A DNA stretch of 64,000 nt. It comes from Brachionus koreanus (lineage: Eukaryota; Rotifera; Eurotatoria; Ploima; Brachionidae). This document shows positions 12,647 through 25,800 of the stretch, one piece after another. Every line of letters begins with the position of its first letter. The stretch's first letter is position 1. Location: the NCBI GenBank assembly GCA_016987375.1, contig PJRA01000412.1:2311154-2375153 (forward strand), given 5' to 3'. The notes beneath the pieces are model-generated. The model worked only from the letters and a program-made list of their open reading frames with translations. It did no database searches and had not been told where the DNA came from. The position numbers were made by a program, and so were the translations under genes.

Positions 12647-13035
12647 NNNNNNNNNNNNNNNNNNNNNNNNNNNNNNNNNNNNNNNNNNNNNNNNNNNNNN
12701 NNNNNNNNNNNNNNNNNNNNNNNNNNNNNNNNNNNNNNNNNNNNNNNNNNNNNNNNNNNNNNNNNNNNNNNNNNNNNNNNNNNNNNNNNNNNNNNNNNNN
12801 NNNNNNNNNNNNNNNNNNNNNNNNNNNNNNNNNNNNNNNNNNNNNNNNNNNNNNNNNNNNNNNNNNNNNNNNNNNNNNNNNNNNNNNNNNNNNNNNNNNN
12901 NNNNNNNNNNNNNNNNNNNNNNNNNNNNNNNNNNNNNNNNNNNNNNNNNNNNNNNNNNNNNNNNNNNNNNNNNNNNNNNNNNNNNNNNNNNNNNNNNNNN
13001 NNNNNNNNNNNNNNNNNNNNNNNNNNNNNNNNNNN
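12647..13035. other. Assembly gap (389 N)
   Basis: A run of unknown bases. It starts inside a Tc1/mariner transposase remnant, so the gap is most likely a repeat that the assembler could not resolve. Any ORF said to span it is an artefact. Confidence 0.99.
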
Positions 13036-15128
13036 TTCCGCCTTTTGTACACATAAAAACAATCTTTGTATTAACAAAAAAAAAAATTTCTAAACTTTTG
13101 CAACATACTGTATGTATATATCTATATATACGTCAATGTTTTTTTTTAATTATTTACAATTAGATAATTTCAAAAATTTATAGGTTGAAATCAAACTATT
13201 TTGATTGTGTGAATAACACTTAAAATTTAATTTTCATTGAGTAATTCTTAGAAGAACTATTATAGAATTATTATAGAACAAAGTTTTAAATCGAAAGTCT
13301 CATTTTTTCTGAATTTGATTTACTTTGAGCAAATCTTTAAATATCAAGTAATGAGAGGCTATTCTGTTTATGTGCTTAATGAATCGATTAATTAGGATTA
13401 ATCTTTTGAATTTATCTCAAATTAAGTTATACCAATTTTTTTCTTCTTATTTTTTTATCTAAATGTTTTTCGCAAAGTATTTGTTAAACAATTTTGAAAA
13501 TTTTCATCCATTAAACAGTGTTTAATGACGATTTGCTCGTCATCGTAAAAATTTAGTTGTTTAAATCGATAACGAAGGTGATGATGAGAAACACTTTGGC
13601 TACATAATGTCAAAGCGCGTTCCGCTTCAGCAGCCGTCCAAAACTATCCAGAGAAATGTTTGGTGATGTATAGAGGTGCGTAGCTGCTCAAATTAGGTGG
13701 CATATTGGTACTGTATTTTGGTCTGAAGTGTTGTTAGCTCAACACGAATACGAAAGTTGGAGCAGTCCAGTGGCTGACTCAGAAATTCAGTTGGTAAAAC
13801 ATTGAATGTTCATGATCAATTTTAACAAAAAGTTTGGTCATAAAATAGAAGATCACCTGATTGATTCGGATGACTGTCTGTATGTTGTATGGTATGACTC
13901 ACACTTTTAAATCACCTCAACAAAATTATAAACTCGAAAATCGAGTTTAGAAGGAGATTTATTCTCCAAAGCATGAATTAACCGTGGCTATCTCTAATCA
14001 TTAATAGAGATCTTAAATGGAGATAGCTATAAAAATCTATAATTGCTAGGTTTATTGGAAAAGAAAGTAATTGGAATAAGTATGAAGAAATAATTCAATC
14101 AGACACAAAAGAAATTGGAAGAGCAAGAATCAAAAAATTTAACTGAGGATATCCATTCAATAATTGACATTTTTTACAACCTAAAACTTTGACTCCAGCT
14201 GCAATACTTAAATCATTTGATGAATTGGATACAACTTGTTTAAAACTGAGAAAAAAGGTACAATTTTATAAAACAAAGAAATTAGAATGATCAGACAAGA
14301 AATAATTTGTTTTTCTTTTATTAAATAAAAATCTTAAAATTAATCCAGCTTCTTTTATTAAAGTTTTAAAATAAATAAAAACAATTACGTTTTTAGTGTT
14401 AGGGTCAATAAAATCAGCTGCTTAGAAATTGATAGGAACTGATTCAACTCTTACAAATAAAGTTCCATCATTATTCCCATTATTCTTGTTCTACTACGTT
14501 CTCATTCGATAAATCAACACTATTGTGAGGTTTCTATAAAATAATCTTGCTTGATTTTTAATAGAAAGATTATTTTCAAGGTCAAAATGTTCATCTAACA
14601 GTTCTGAAACTGTCAGTTTAGAAAAATTTTTTGGAGATTCTGATGAAGTATTAAAAAAAGCTTTAATATCGTTGATACCTGTGAGAATTACGATAATTTT
14701 TTTTGAATTTCAATTTTCAGAAATAATTATTTAAACAATTTTTATTTTTTATTTAATATTATTAAAAAAATAGTTAAAATTCTAAAAAACAAATAAATAA
14801 AATCAATTAAGAAAGTTTAAATTGTATTGTATTTAAAGCTTTTTTGCCATAAATAATCTTAGATTGCCTTGCATTAAAAAAAAAGAACTGTCTAGGATAA
14901 TGAATAAAAAAAAGTATCCTAAAAAATTTTAGACTAAAGCTAAAAATAGTTTATAGTAAAATAAAAAGACAATTGAAAATCAAAAGCCTTTTTTGATTTT
15001 AATATCTTTTGATTTATATTCAAGACAATTTTAGACAATTTTAAACAAAATTTTAGCTTATCAAATTTTTAAAAAATGATTTTTTATATAACATGTGCTA
15101 ATCGTTCGGTAACTACACAGCTTTTAGC
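13036..15128. other. Intergenic with GC-richer relic islands
   Basis: There is no intact gene. At 13500-13800 a GC-richer island stands out. On the minus strand it carries a 62-codon open frame (13455-13643) with complex composition (WTAAEAERALTLCSQS) but an in-frame stop at its upstream end and more stops beyond it, so I read it as a decayed coding relic. At 14060-14290 the plus strand has two short complex peptides (ARFIGKESNWNKYEEI; LTPAAILKSFDELDTT) separated by stops, again relic-like. The remainder is A/T-rich with nothing recognisable. Confidence 0.4.
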
Positions 15129-16208
15129 CTAAAGATAATCTAAATATAATTTAAATGGACCAGTTTTGCTATTGCCATAAACTTTGACTGAATAAGTGCA
15201 TTTATCCAATTGTTCTTGTTCTACATAGGCATGAATGTTGTCTGAATTTGTTGCATAGCTTTTTAAAGTCCCGCTTCTATATGATCGATTTTTAACTAAA
15301 ATTTATTAGATAAAAAATTAAAACCAAAATTAAATTCTTACCCAGAAATGATGCAAAGTCTTTTGATGATTCTAGCTTTTTGACATCTAAATTTTTTGGA
15401 TTGAAAACTGAACAAGTAAGGGCAGAATCTAAATTTCAAAAATTATTAAAATTAAATAGTTTTGATACTTAAGAATTACCTTGGTAATTTTTCTCATTCA
15501 CTTTTCCTGTTTTGTTAACTTGAAATTACACAAAATAAATAAATTAAGTAAGATAATTTTTTATAATGTTTTTACCTGAAAAATTTAGCTTTACATCTGA
15601 GCCACTGTTTGGTATAAAAATATCATCTGAAAGATTGTCTATTACTTTATTTAGCTTGGATTTGATTGTATTGACTTCTGAATTGTTATCTGAGTTGGAT
15701 TTAATACGAAGAGTGTAAACCACAAATGGCTTTGGATAAAAAAGAATTTTATATGAATCGTTTATTTTGGGTTGTATTTCTAGTTTTAACATTTCTTTAT
15801 TATCTTTTTGGAAAATTTCGACTTGGTGCTCGTTCGATGAGGTAACTTCAATTGAACCATTCAATGTGTCATCACCTTGTCTTTTGAATCTGTGACTCAA
15901 TTCTTCTCGAAATTTATTTTTTTGGACTTCTATCGAGAAATCAGTCAATGAGTTATACTCAAAAAAAGCCAAATGTCTATTTCTTGGTTTGTATGTTGGT
16001 TTAAATTCTTTCGATTCGTTTGTTAGAGAATCGGTTATGAAGAACATTATGGGATTAGGATGTTCAACTTGAAGCAGAACGTTTGTTGGCTCATTACTAT
16101 CATTAAGTTTTTTGCCAATCTCATTCTTGGCTATATTTATTAGATTCTCATAGTCTTGCAAGGTTTTCTCTGAAAGATTTTCTTTCTTATCATTTTTTTC
16201 CATTTTAT
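15129..16208 (-). CDS. Unit D: uncharacterised beta-sandwich-like protein, possibly the alternative 3' end of filamin-like gene B
   Basis: Four exons join in frame: 15576-16203 (or 16208), 15480-15518, 15342-15428 and 15129-15295. Read from ATG 16203 they give 306 aa. The sequence is hydrophilic, with two beta-rich stretches (VLLQVEHPNPIMFFITDS and, at the C-terminus, YSVKVYGNSKTGPFKLYLDY) that look like immunoglobulin-type strands. I cannot assign a family. A strong acceptor (polypyrimidine tract then ag) lies five bases above the ATG and is in phase with a possible donor inside the last exon of gene B at 16923-16924. D may therefore be a downstream continuation of B, giving a protein of about 2700 aa, rather than an independent gene. 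Both readings are open. Confidence 0.5.
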
Positions 16209-16895
16209 CTAAAAAAAAATCAAAATTGTATTAAAAAAAATTATTTTCAAAATAAATTTCTAATCTTGTTAAAATTAATAAAAAATCAAAAACATTGGGT
16301 ATTTGAAACTAGCTTTATGAAAACGCAGCATATTTGAATAAATTCATTGATAATTATTGAGAAGCTTATTCGTTTTAAAAAAAAAAAATTAAAATTAATC
16401 TATTTATCTAAATTGACTCTTTTATATCTGACTTCTGAGGAAAATAAAGTATACGAGAATTTACTTTTTAATTAAAAATTACATTTAAATAGTTTTATAA
16501 TTTAAAAAAATACAAATATGCTTTGTTTTACTGTTATATTTTTTTTTATTTAAATTATTAATATTAAATAATTTTAACTCAAAATTTAAACTTATTTTAA
16601 TTTTTACAAATTATTGGTATTGTGATATTCAAATACAAATTAATGTACAAAATTTTTTGATATTTTAAACGAAACGAAACAGTTAAAAAAAAAAACACTG
16701 CAACAGTATATTTTTTGCACCTTTTTTATCTAAAATTTTTTTCTCATTTAAAAAAAGAGAAATAATAAAACATCAATCAGATTGATTATTGATTTTATTT
16801 ATCAAATTTTTACTTATTTAAATAAAGAAGATTTTTTTTCAATTTGTATTTTAAATTCACTTCGCTCAAATTGTTAGACTAATTTTGTTTTATTT

Positions 16896-19800
16896 TTAAC
16901 ATTTAAAAATTAAGTTAATCATACTTTTTGAAGCTTGTAAAATATAGCTTGAAGTAGTACTAGGCTCAAATGAAATTTCATAAATATTCTCTGAATTTTT
17001 TTTAACTTCAATCGGAATAAGCTCTAAATTGTCACGTTTAACAATTTTAAAATCAAACTCATCAGTTATTTTTACTTAAAAAAAATTGAATTAAAAAAAA
17101 TTTAAAATAAATTATTAAACCAGAAATTATACTTTCAAGATGGGCTCTATATTTTTTAGGGGAAAGCTTGGCATCACTTTTGTTCAATATTCCCACATTG
17201 AAATCAACTACTCGATGATAGCAAAACATCAAAAATGACATATTTTCTTTACGCTTTACTCTGAACGGAACTCTTTGTCCCGAATCAGTAGTCACATTAA
17301 ATTTGAGATCTTCGTCAGTGTCTATTCTAAGCAATGCTCTAATCTTGGGTCCCTTTTTGACTCCTCGCGTTTGTCCAGGTATGTGAACTACAGCAGTCAA
17401 ATTACTCAATTCATTTCCATAGACATTGTTTGCTGTTTCCACTTGTTCCAATTTGTCATCAGCAAAAAATTCTTTTTCAACTTCTTTTTTAGAACTGGAT
17501 TCAAGCAAATTTGTTTTGAACTTTTTTTCAAAACTATCTGTGTTAGTTGGAACAGATTTGGTGTTCAAAGAATCAGACGATATTGAATGCTTTGAACAAG
17601 TGCTTTGTTTTCTGTCATAAATGTCGACTAGACGTTTGACACCTTTTTCTTCATTTTCAAACAAATGATCTACTGAATGCTCTCTGGAATGCTTTTTGGG
17701 CAAATCAATGTCAAATTTTTGATAATTCTCATTAACTGAATATATTTCATTAGGTTCAATCAAATTTTCCAACATTTTTGGTATTTCATATTTGCTTATT
17801 AACTTTTTGATATTTTTTTCCTCTAATTTAATTTCTTTTGTAGTCGGACTTGACGGACTAAGGGTCCTGTCCGACGATGAACTGAATTTTTTGGTACTTG
17901 TTGATGAAGTCTGTGACGAGGTAACACCTGGCTCCGGCTTTGAATCATCAATTAAAGTAGTAACTATTTTATTTATACTAGGCGATTTAGAATCGGTAAT
18001 TTCACATTTGGACCTAGGGTCTTTAACTCCCGAATCATTAATTACTGGCTCAGAGTCTTGGCTATTTTCGTAGAGACGCTTCGATTCTTCTTCAAATTTT
18101 CTGAACGAATCGCTCAATTTTTTTTCTTTTATTTTTGTCTCAGGCTTTGGTATTTTGGACTCCAATCTTGATTTGCGCGGCGAGTCCGATTGTGAAGTTT
18201 CACGTGATTTTTCATTAAAAATTTTCGATAATTTTCTAACTTTTGAACTGTTCAAATCAACTTCCTCTTGTTCGTTTTTGTCCAAAAAAACATCATCATT
18301 TTTGTCAGCTATTTGGCTTCTTGGTGACGAATGGCTTGATTTAGTAAACTGATTCTCAGATCCAGAAGATCTGTAGCTTGATCGAGATCTATTTCCAATT
18401 GAATCTTGGCTATCTTTTCTATCAAATAATTGAACTATATTTTGTGAAAGCTTTCTAATAGGCTTGGGCTCAAGCGAATCGCTTGTAATCTCCCTGGAAG
18501 TTGATTCGCGGCTCGAGTTTCTTTCATATTTATTCATTAGACCTTTGACTCCTTTATCCAAAGAATCAGTTGAAATTTCCTGATTTATTGATTCTTCTTT
18601 TTTGTCAAAATTTCGTACAATTTTCTCTGGTTTTGTTACTGACGAGTCTATGTGGGATAGACTTGGCTTACGGCTCGATAAAGATTCCGAGTCGATTTTA
18701 TTCGACTCCTTGTTGTAAATTTCAAATTTTGACTTGGGCAATTTTCCCACACTGTCGCTTGATTTTGATCGATTAGCGTCATTTAGAGACTCAGTATTGT
18801 TCTCGAATTTAGCCTTAATCAGATCCAAAGACTTTGGTTCTTGTTTGAAAAAATCCTGAGTCGAAGCTGTCTCAATAGGTTTTTGATAGGAATTCGGATC
18901 AGGCGAGGCTGGTTTGACCGGCAGTGGCTTAAGCTCGCTTTCGACTAGTGGCTCATTTTCTAGTGGCGATTTGAATGTGATGACAAAATTTTCCTCAATC
19001 TCGGCCAATGAGTCTTCATCATCGTCTTTTATCTTGGGCTCATCAGACACTTTTGTGGTCATGGCTTTGCTAAACGATGCCAAATCGTTTAGCGAAACAG
19101 TTTCATCTGGCTTAAATTGCTCGCCTGTTTGAAATTGATTCAAATCAACGGCTTCGAGCAAAAAGCAATCATTTTTATTCTCATTTAGATCGTCTTTAAA
19201 CTGATTTGGCTGAAGTTTGTAGTATTCGACTATATTATCGTATGAATTTAATGACGGCTGCGCTGAAGACAAATCCTTGTCACTACTAGTATCTGTGCTA
19301 AGCACATAAAATTTGTTATCGTCAATAGACTTTTTTTTAATGCTTGCTGAATGCAATGGTTCGTCTTGTTGAACCAATATTGGATTTAGCCTTTCGGCTA
19401 ATTGAGCTAAATTGTTCTTTAAATTGGATAATTTACCATCTCTAGTTCTTTTTTGTGAATAAGAAAATTCATGAATATTTTTTTCATTTTCAATTGTTTC
19501 AACAATTTTGTCCTCTTGGGTCTCGGTGATGAGAACTGTTTTGTGCGTAGTAGTCGTCTTTACCGAATCTGAGCCGGAGTCTTTGCTTGACTTGAAATTT
19601 TCTTTGATTTCACTTTCAGTTTTGTTCAATTGAACATTTTCTATTTTAATGTTTTTTTTATTATCCGGTTCAGGCGTATTATGTTGACTTCTGTCCTCAA
19701 TTACATGCTCATAATCATATTGTATAGATTCAATAGGCTTAAATTTTTCACTTGATTTTTCATCGCCTAGCAATTTGCTTTCAGATGAATAAGGCGCCAG

Positions 19801-22800
19801 TTTTTGCTTTAAAGTAATTTTTTCCTTAGTCATGGGCTTGTTTTTACCAGACTCGTTTGTAGTAATTTTAAGCTCTTTATCAACAGAAGATCTTGAAGTC
19901 TCGGACTTGGAGCTAGTCGAGCTTTTATCCGAACCAATTCGCTTGGGTATTTTGCTGACCATTTCACTTTTGGGCTCAATTACATAGTTTTCCTCAATGA
20001 TCACTGTTTTTTCTTGATTTATTTTTTTTTTCTTTTCCCTAGTTACTTTGGTTACTGAGTTCTCATTTCCGACATTTATCTCGCCTTCACTTTCAGTCTC
20101 ACTAACATTCATACTGCGAACTACATCGCCCAAAGTCTCGCACGAGTCAAACGACCTGTCATTGCATTCAACTTTAAAATGCTTTGATTTGGACGACTCT
20201 TTTCTTTTTGGGCCAGAAGAAGACTTTTGGGATGAAGTCGAGTAAGTCTCAGTCTCTTCCTTAATGTCTTCCAAATTGGTTATTCGACGCATAAAGCCCC
20301 CAGGTCCTTGTCGAGCCAAGTCCTGCTTTTCGGCCAAAGCCATAAGTTCCGGATCAAAATCTTCAGCAAAATTTTCACTAAAATCAATAGGACTTTCAGT
20401 TAATTGACTGGCGTCAATACCGTCAGACATTTGTTGATCGTTCCAATTTTCGGGCAAGGGAATTCTCTTCAAACGATACTTGTACCTTCCTCTAGCTTTA
20501 TTTGGATTCGAAGCATCGATCAGATCAGGGTTTTCGTCAATTTTAAGCATCAATTGACTTGTTCCATCTGGTAATTTTTCCACATTTTCAATGTAAGTCT
20601 CTCCTTTGTACACCAAACTATCGGACTCTTCTTCTGATGTGTCTGTAATCGGACTCAGTGATCTCTTATTTTGGTTTAAGTTAGCTGATTCCATTATTTT
20701 GTTCAGTGAATTGTTTATTTGTTGATTCCAATTTCTTAATTCATATTCTATATTGGAATCATTTAGCTGTTCGTCACTATTCAGACAATTTTGATTTGGC
20801 GATTGAGTATTTTCCAATTTAACTTCCGATCGATCCGCTATGTTTATTTTAAATGGACTCTCGGTCAAGTGGTATTTATTGAAGGTTAGTGAAAATTCGT
20901 ATGTTCCTTAAATTATATTAAAGTTAAGAAAAAATTTTAAAAAAAGATATAGGCTTATAATTTCCGTCTATCGTTTTGGTTAAAGTTAATAATTTGAAAT
21001 AAATTGCCTTAAAAAAATTAAACAAAAATGAGGAAATTTTTTCTTATTTTGCCCAATTTTGACTAGCAATTTTCAAAATATTTTAATTGAAATTTTTTTA
21101 TTTGTTGGTTGACGATTGAAGTAATACAATAGATGCAATAGATTGATAAATAGATATAGAGTAATATTTTCGGCATCAAAATACGGTCCATTGACCGGCC
21201 CGAACCAGATAATACCTAAATAGCAAACAAAAAAAAATATTTTCATTTTAAATTTAAGCAATTAGAAATTTAAATTTGGCATTTAGTAAAAAAAAAAATA
21301 TTTTCATACAATATGTTTGGAAAAAATTTTATTTATGTTGCCAATTTTAAAAATTGATAATTTTGATAATATCAATTGGCAGAATTTTTACTTTTTAGAA
21401 ATAAATTAAATGTATGACTCAATTTTAAAATTGTACAATAGCTATTTAAAATTTAATTGAATCTATTTTTTTGGTCAAAAGATACTAGAATTGGTCTCAT
21501 TGTCTATTTAATTAATCTCTTTTTAAATAATAAAAAAAAGTCAATCAAATTCAACTTAGCTTAAATTCAATTGACCCATTTTATTGAGCTATTTTATATC
21601 TAAGAGTTTTCTCTCTAAGTCTATCACGTCAAACGTTCTTAAGCCGAACGTCAAACATCGCCAATTTTCTCTTAGACCAAAGACTTGACTTTTCTTTCTT
21701 TTATTTCACATAAACTGTTTTCAATTAGCTCTTCAAAAGGCTTAAGAAACCGTTCAAATTAGCTAATTAGTCCGATATTCTAAGTCATCTGATTTCTTAT
21801 AAACTAAGGCAACATAGACTTGTCATTCGGTACTTTGACGACCCAGTTTTCTCGCCAATGAAGCTCTCTAAATTCTACTTGCATAGAAAAATTATGTCTA
21901 GTGACGTAATTTAAAGTCTATCTATTTTGGCTATTAAACAAATTAGAACATGTCATATTTATTTAAAGGAAAATTATCCAGACTTGGAGCTAAATTAATT
22001 TTTATCTATTAATTTAAAGTTTGATGGTGGTTGAACAAATCTAGTTCTAGTTAATTTTATTGGTGTACCAAAAGTGTTGTACAACAACTAGGAAAATTAT
22101 TATCAATTCAAATAAAATATAAATAAGTGGATTCTCATTAATAAAAATCAACCAAAAGGCTTTTTTTTCATGGGTTGTGTATTTGGTCGTAATTCACTCA
22201 GTGAACCATTTAGTCTCCTAATATAGAAAATTCATGAAAAGTTATCTAATAATAATATTTTGTTTTTTTTTGATTTTACATAAAATTCAACTTGTTAGCT
22301 AACCATTTTTGCTCAACTTTTTATATTTTTTATCTCATTTTTGGACTTTTTCGAAATTGTTTTGCCAAAATTTAGAATAAAAACAAAATTAGTAACTTTT
22401 ATTTTAGACTAATTAAATTAAATTAAATTAATCACTTTACCTTGTATCTTCGGTATGAAACTGACCAAATATTTTCTGTCATCTAGCTCATTTATTTCAG
22501 GTAAAATATCATTAAATTTAGGATCTTTAATTATATTATAAGTTGTTTTAATTTAAAACAAAGAAATTTTAAAATGATGAATCACCTTTGATGTTTACTC
22601 GAATGAAACCCTCACCAGCTTGAGTAGCATCAATGATGAACGAAAAAATTTTGTCAATAGTTGAGTCTTTTTTCAAATTTTCAACCTTGACTTGGCTTGG
22701 GTCAGAGACAAAAATTACAATAGGTTCTGGTTGAATTTTAATTCCATTTCTAGTGATAAAAATTTCATGTGCGCCTATAATTTGTGGCGTGTACCAAATT

Positions 22801-25800
22801 TGCAAAAAGCCTTGTCGAACACGTCTTTTTCTGAGCAATAATTTTTTCCCAAAAGGATCTAAATAATAAATACGCTTAAAAATTTAAAAATAATTTAAAA
22901 AATTTACCTCTTATAAAAATATCTATTTCTAGTTCTTTATTTCTAATTATAAATGTTGACTCATCATTTAGAATAGTGTCTCTAATTCCACTTGATTCAA
23001 TTGAACATTGGTTTTTGCTAGGATGTATTAGAGCATAGAAAGGACTTCCCAGAACTGGTCCATGGTAGTCACTTATGAAAATTTTAAAATATCCAGTTGT
23101 TCTTGGCACGAAAGTGGCAAGATTGTCCGCCGAATAGCGCACATCTACTCTTTCCCCCAATGGATCTTGAAATTAAAAATCATTTTATAAGAAAACAAGG
23201 TATTAAATCCAAAATATCTTTACCATAAACATCAACTTCTAGATTGGGCTCTTTCAGTGTGATTACATAAGGTTTTTCCACTAAATTATCGCTGGTATAG
23301 TTGTTCATTTCAAAGAGACTTTCATATTCAGGTTTTTCCAATACAAAAATATGAGCTTCAAAGTCTCTGCCTTCAATTAATCCAATAATTTTATGCGTGC
23401 CTAAAATTAAAAAATCAGATTTTATTCACCAAAGGCAATTTGGAAATAAATAAAATAATTTAATGACAAATTAGTGATTCATTGCAAAAATATTTTGGTG
23501 ATTTGTGTCATTAAAAATTGGCAACTCACCATCTAGTTTAGGCAAAATGGTAACTGACCCATTTTCATGCTCATCTTCAGTTAATTTGAAGCTTACTGGC
23601 TCGTTTAATGGATCTTAAGAGAAAAATTAATTAGTTTTGTTAAAATTAGCTTTAAATTTAAAATACCATAGACGCACAGTCCTTGCAAATTTTTGTTATG
23701 AATAACGAAGTGAAATGGTGCGTTTTTTTTGGCACACATTATAGAACCATTGGCTATATTGGGTTGAGTGCTCAACGAGTTTGTGGTAAAAGTTGAATCA
23801 ATTTGGCTGCGTGAATTTGAATTGGACGCGTTCAGCTCGTTTGTCGATTGTGAGTTAAGCACCGAAACATTGTTTAAAGATGTTTTGAATGTGGTAAATG
23901 GAGAAAACACAGTCGATAGACTATTCGAAACTTGGCTTTCTCCATTAACATTAATAAAAAATGGGTTGTCATCAACTAAATCGTCATCTATATACAAATA
24001 AATTTTGTGCATTCCCTCCCTTCTGGTCACAAATTCAATTACTAAATCTTTAAATTTGTTAAAAAATAAGCAATTTTTAACTGTGGAATGATGTGGATCT
24101 TAAATTTATATTAAAATAAAAATAATTATAATTTTTTTTTTCTAAATTTAATTTAATTACCATAAACTATGACAGTAAATTGATTAAGACTGAATTCTTT
24201 ATCAAAATTTTTGCTCAAAATCACAAGTCTAGTCAAATCATAGACACCTGATGATCTTTTCAATAATATTTTCATTAATTATTTATTTAAAAAAAAAACA
24301 GGCTCACAATACCTCATTATTTCCTTGAATGGCTCGTGAATAATTAGTTTATATGGACTGGCTGCAATCATCTTATGACAGGTCCTATCGAAAAAGCTAA
24401 TAAAATAGGCTCCATTTAATCGTGGCCGAAATTTGATTGCCAAATAATCAGACAAATATTTGCATTCATATCTCTCCATTAGTTTTTCATTTGGATCTTT
24501 TATTTGAATGCTAATATCATTAACTTTCAAATCAGCGGCATCAAAAACTAGCTGTACAGATTCGTCTTTACTATACAATTTGTATCCGTATACAGCTCGT
24601 TGAGTACTAAAATTTAATACATTTATCTTCGATAATGTTTGAACTTTTGAAGTATTATTTTTTTTGAACAAACGCTGAATTTTGTGAATTCCAGTATTAA
24701 TTGGAATAAATTCAAGCTGCCATCGGCCATCTTCAAGCTGAATCTTGGTATGCTTTATAGGCAAATTGGAATCATCTTTTTCAAAATAGCAAGATTAAAA
24801 AAAAACTGTTTAAAAAATTGTCTCGCAATTTATTAATATAAAATGTTCTTAAGTTTGCAAATTTTAGCTAAAGATAAAAGTTTAATAATTAAAACAATTA
24901 GATTGAATCAGAGTATTTTTTTCAATTAGATTTGCATTACACAAAAGCAAAATTCACCTTTCAATACAGCAATTTATTTCATTCATTAAATTTTATTGAT
25001 TACTAACAAAAAATTTTTGCATTTTATTTTAGAGCAAAATGTAAAAGGATTTTTTGAATAAATTCTAAACAAAAGAAAATCATAAAATTTTCAGATTTTG
25101 ATAAACGATAAAGATAAACTAATAAATAAAAAAAATTATACAATTTTGATAATTGATAAAATCCTAAAAGTTTTGATTTTATTCAAATAAGATTTTTTTA
25201 ATTTTACGCTTAAATTAAAATATTTAGCTTGTCAAAAAATAAAATTAAATCACCAATATGACTTTTTAATAATTTTGTTTATAAAATTAGATTTTTGTTT
25301 TTTTGCCCCACTAATTATTTGATTCATACTAAATTCTAAAAGTATAGAAAAAATTTTAAAGTTAATCAATTAGAAATATAAAAATAAATAAAATTTAACA
25401 ATATTTGTTTGATATAAATTATTAAAAAAATCAGTCAAGCAAATTAAGCTTACCTGTTATAATAAATTGAACATCAGAATATTGAATAGAGCCAATATTA
25501 TAAATAAGCCACATTTTTTCACTACACTGGATATTTTCAATAGGGCCGCCTTCAATTACTGATATGTCATCATCAGGAATTTCATATATATCGTCTGATT
25601 TAGCGATAGCGTACTCAGGCAGCACAACAAATGGTGAGTCTAGAGATATTTTTTGTTTATTTTATCATTTGAATGTATCTTTCAGAATACTTTTTATTGG
25701 TACTCCATTAAAAACAATTTGAATATCATGTTTAGTATTTCTTTCACTCATAAAACCTATGTCGAATTTTCGCTTTTCCCTTTTTAGCAGCTGAGCTTTT

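Noticed and set aside
12468..13163. ORFs of 136-231 codons spanning the run of N on both strands
   Set aside because: They exist only because unknown bases cannot contain stops. The real content is a broken Tc1/mariner fragment before the gap.
17275..20245. Seven plus-strand ORFs of 64-103 codons
   Set aside because: They are shadows of the 3.8-kb gene B linker exon on the minus strand, hydrophobic only because they complement Ser/Glu/Lys codons.
21073..21261. Minus-strand ORF with WFGPVNGPYFDAENI, suspected filamin exon
   Set aside because: Flanking exons 22441-22524 and 17121-20906 join perfectly without it, and no donor keeps the frame.
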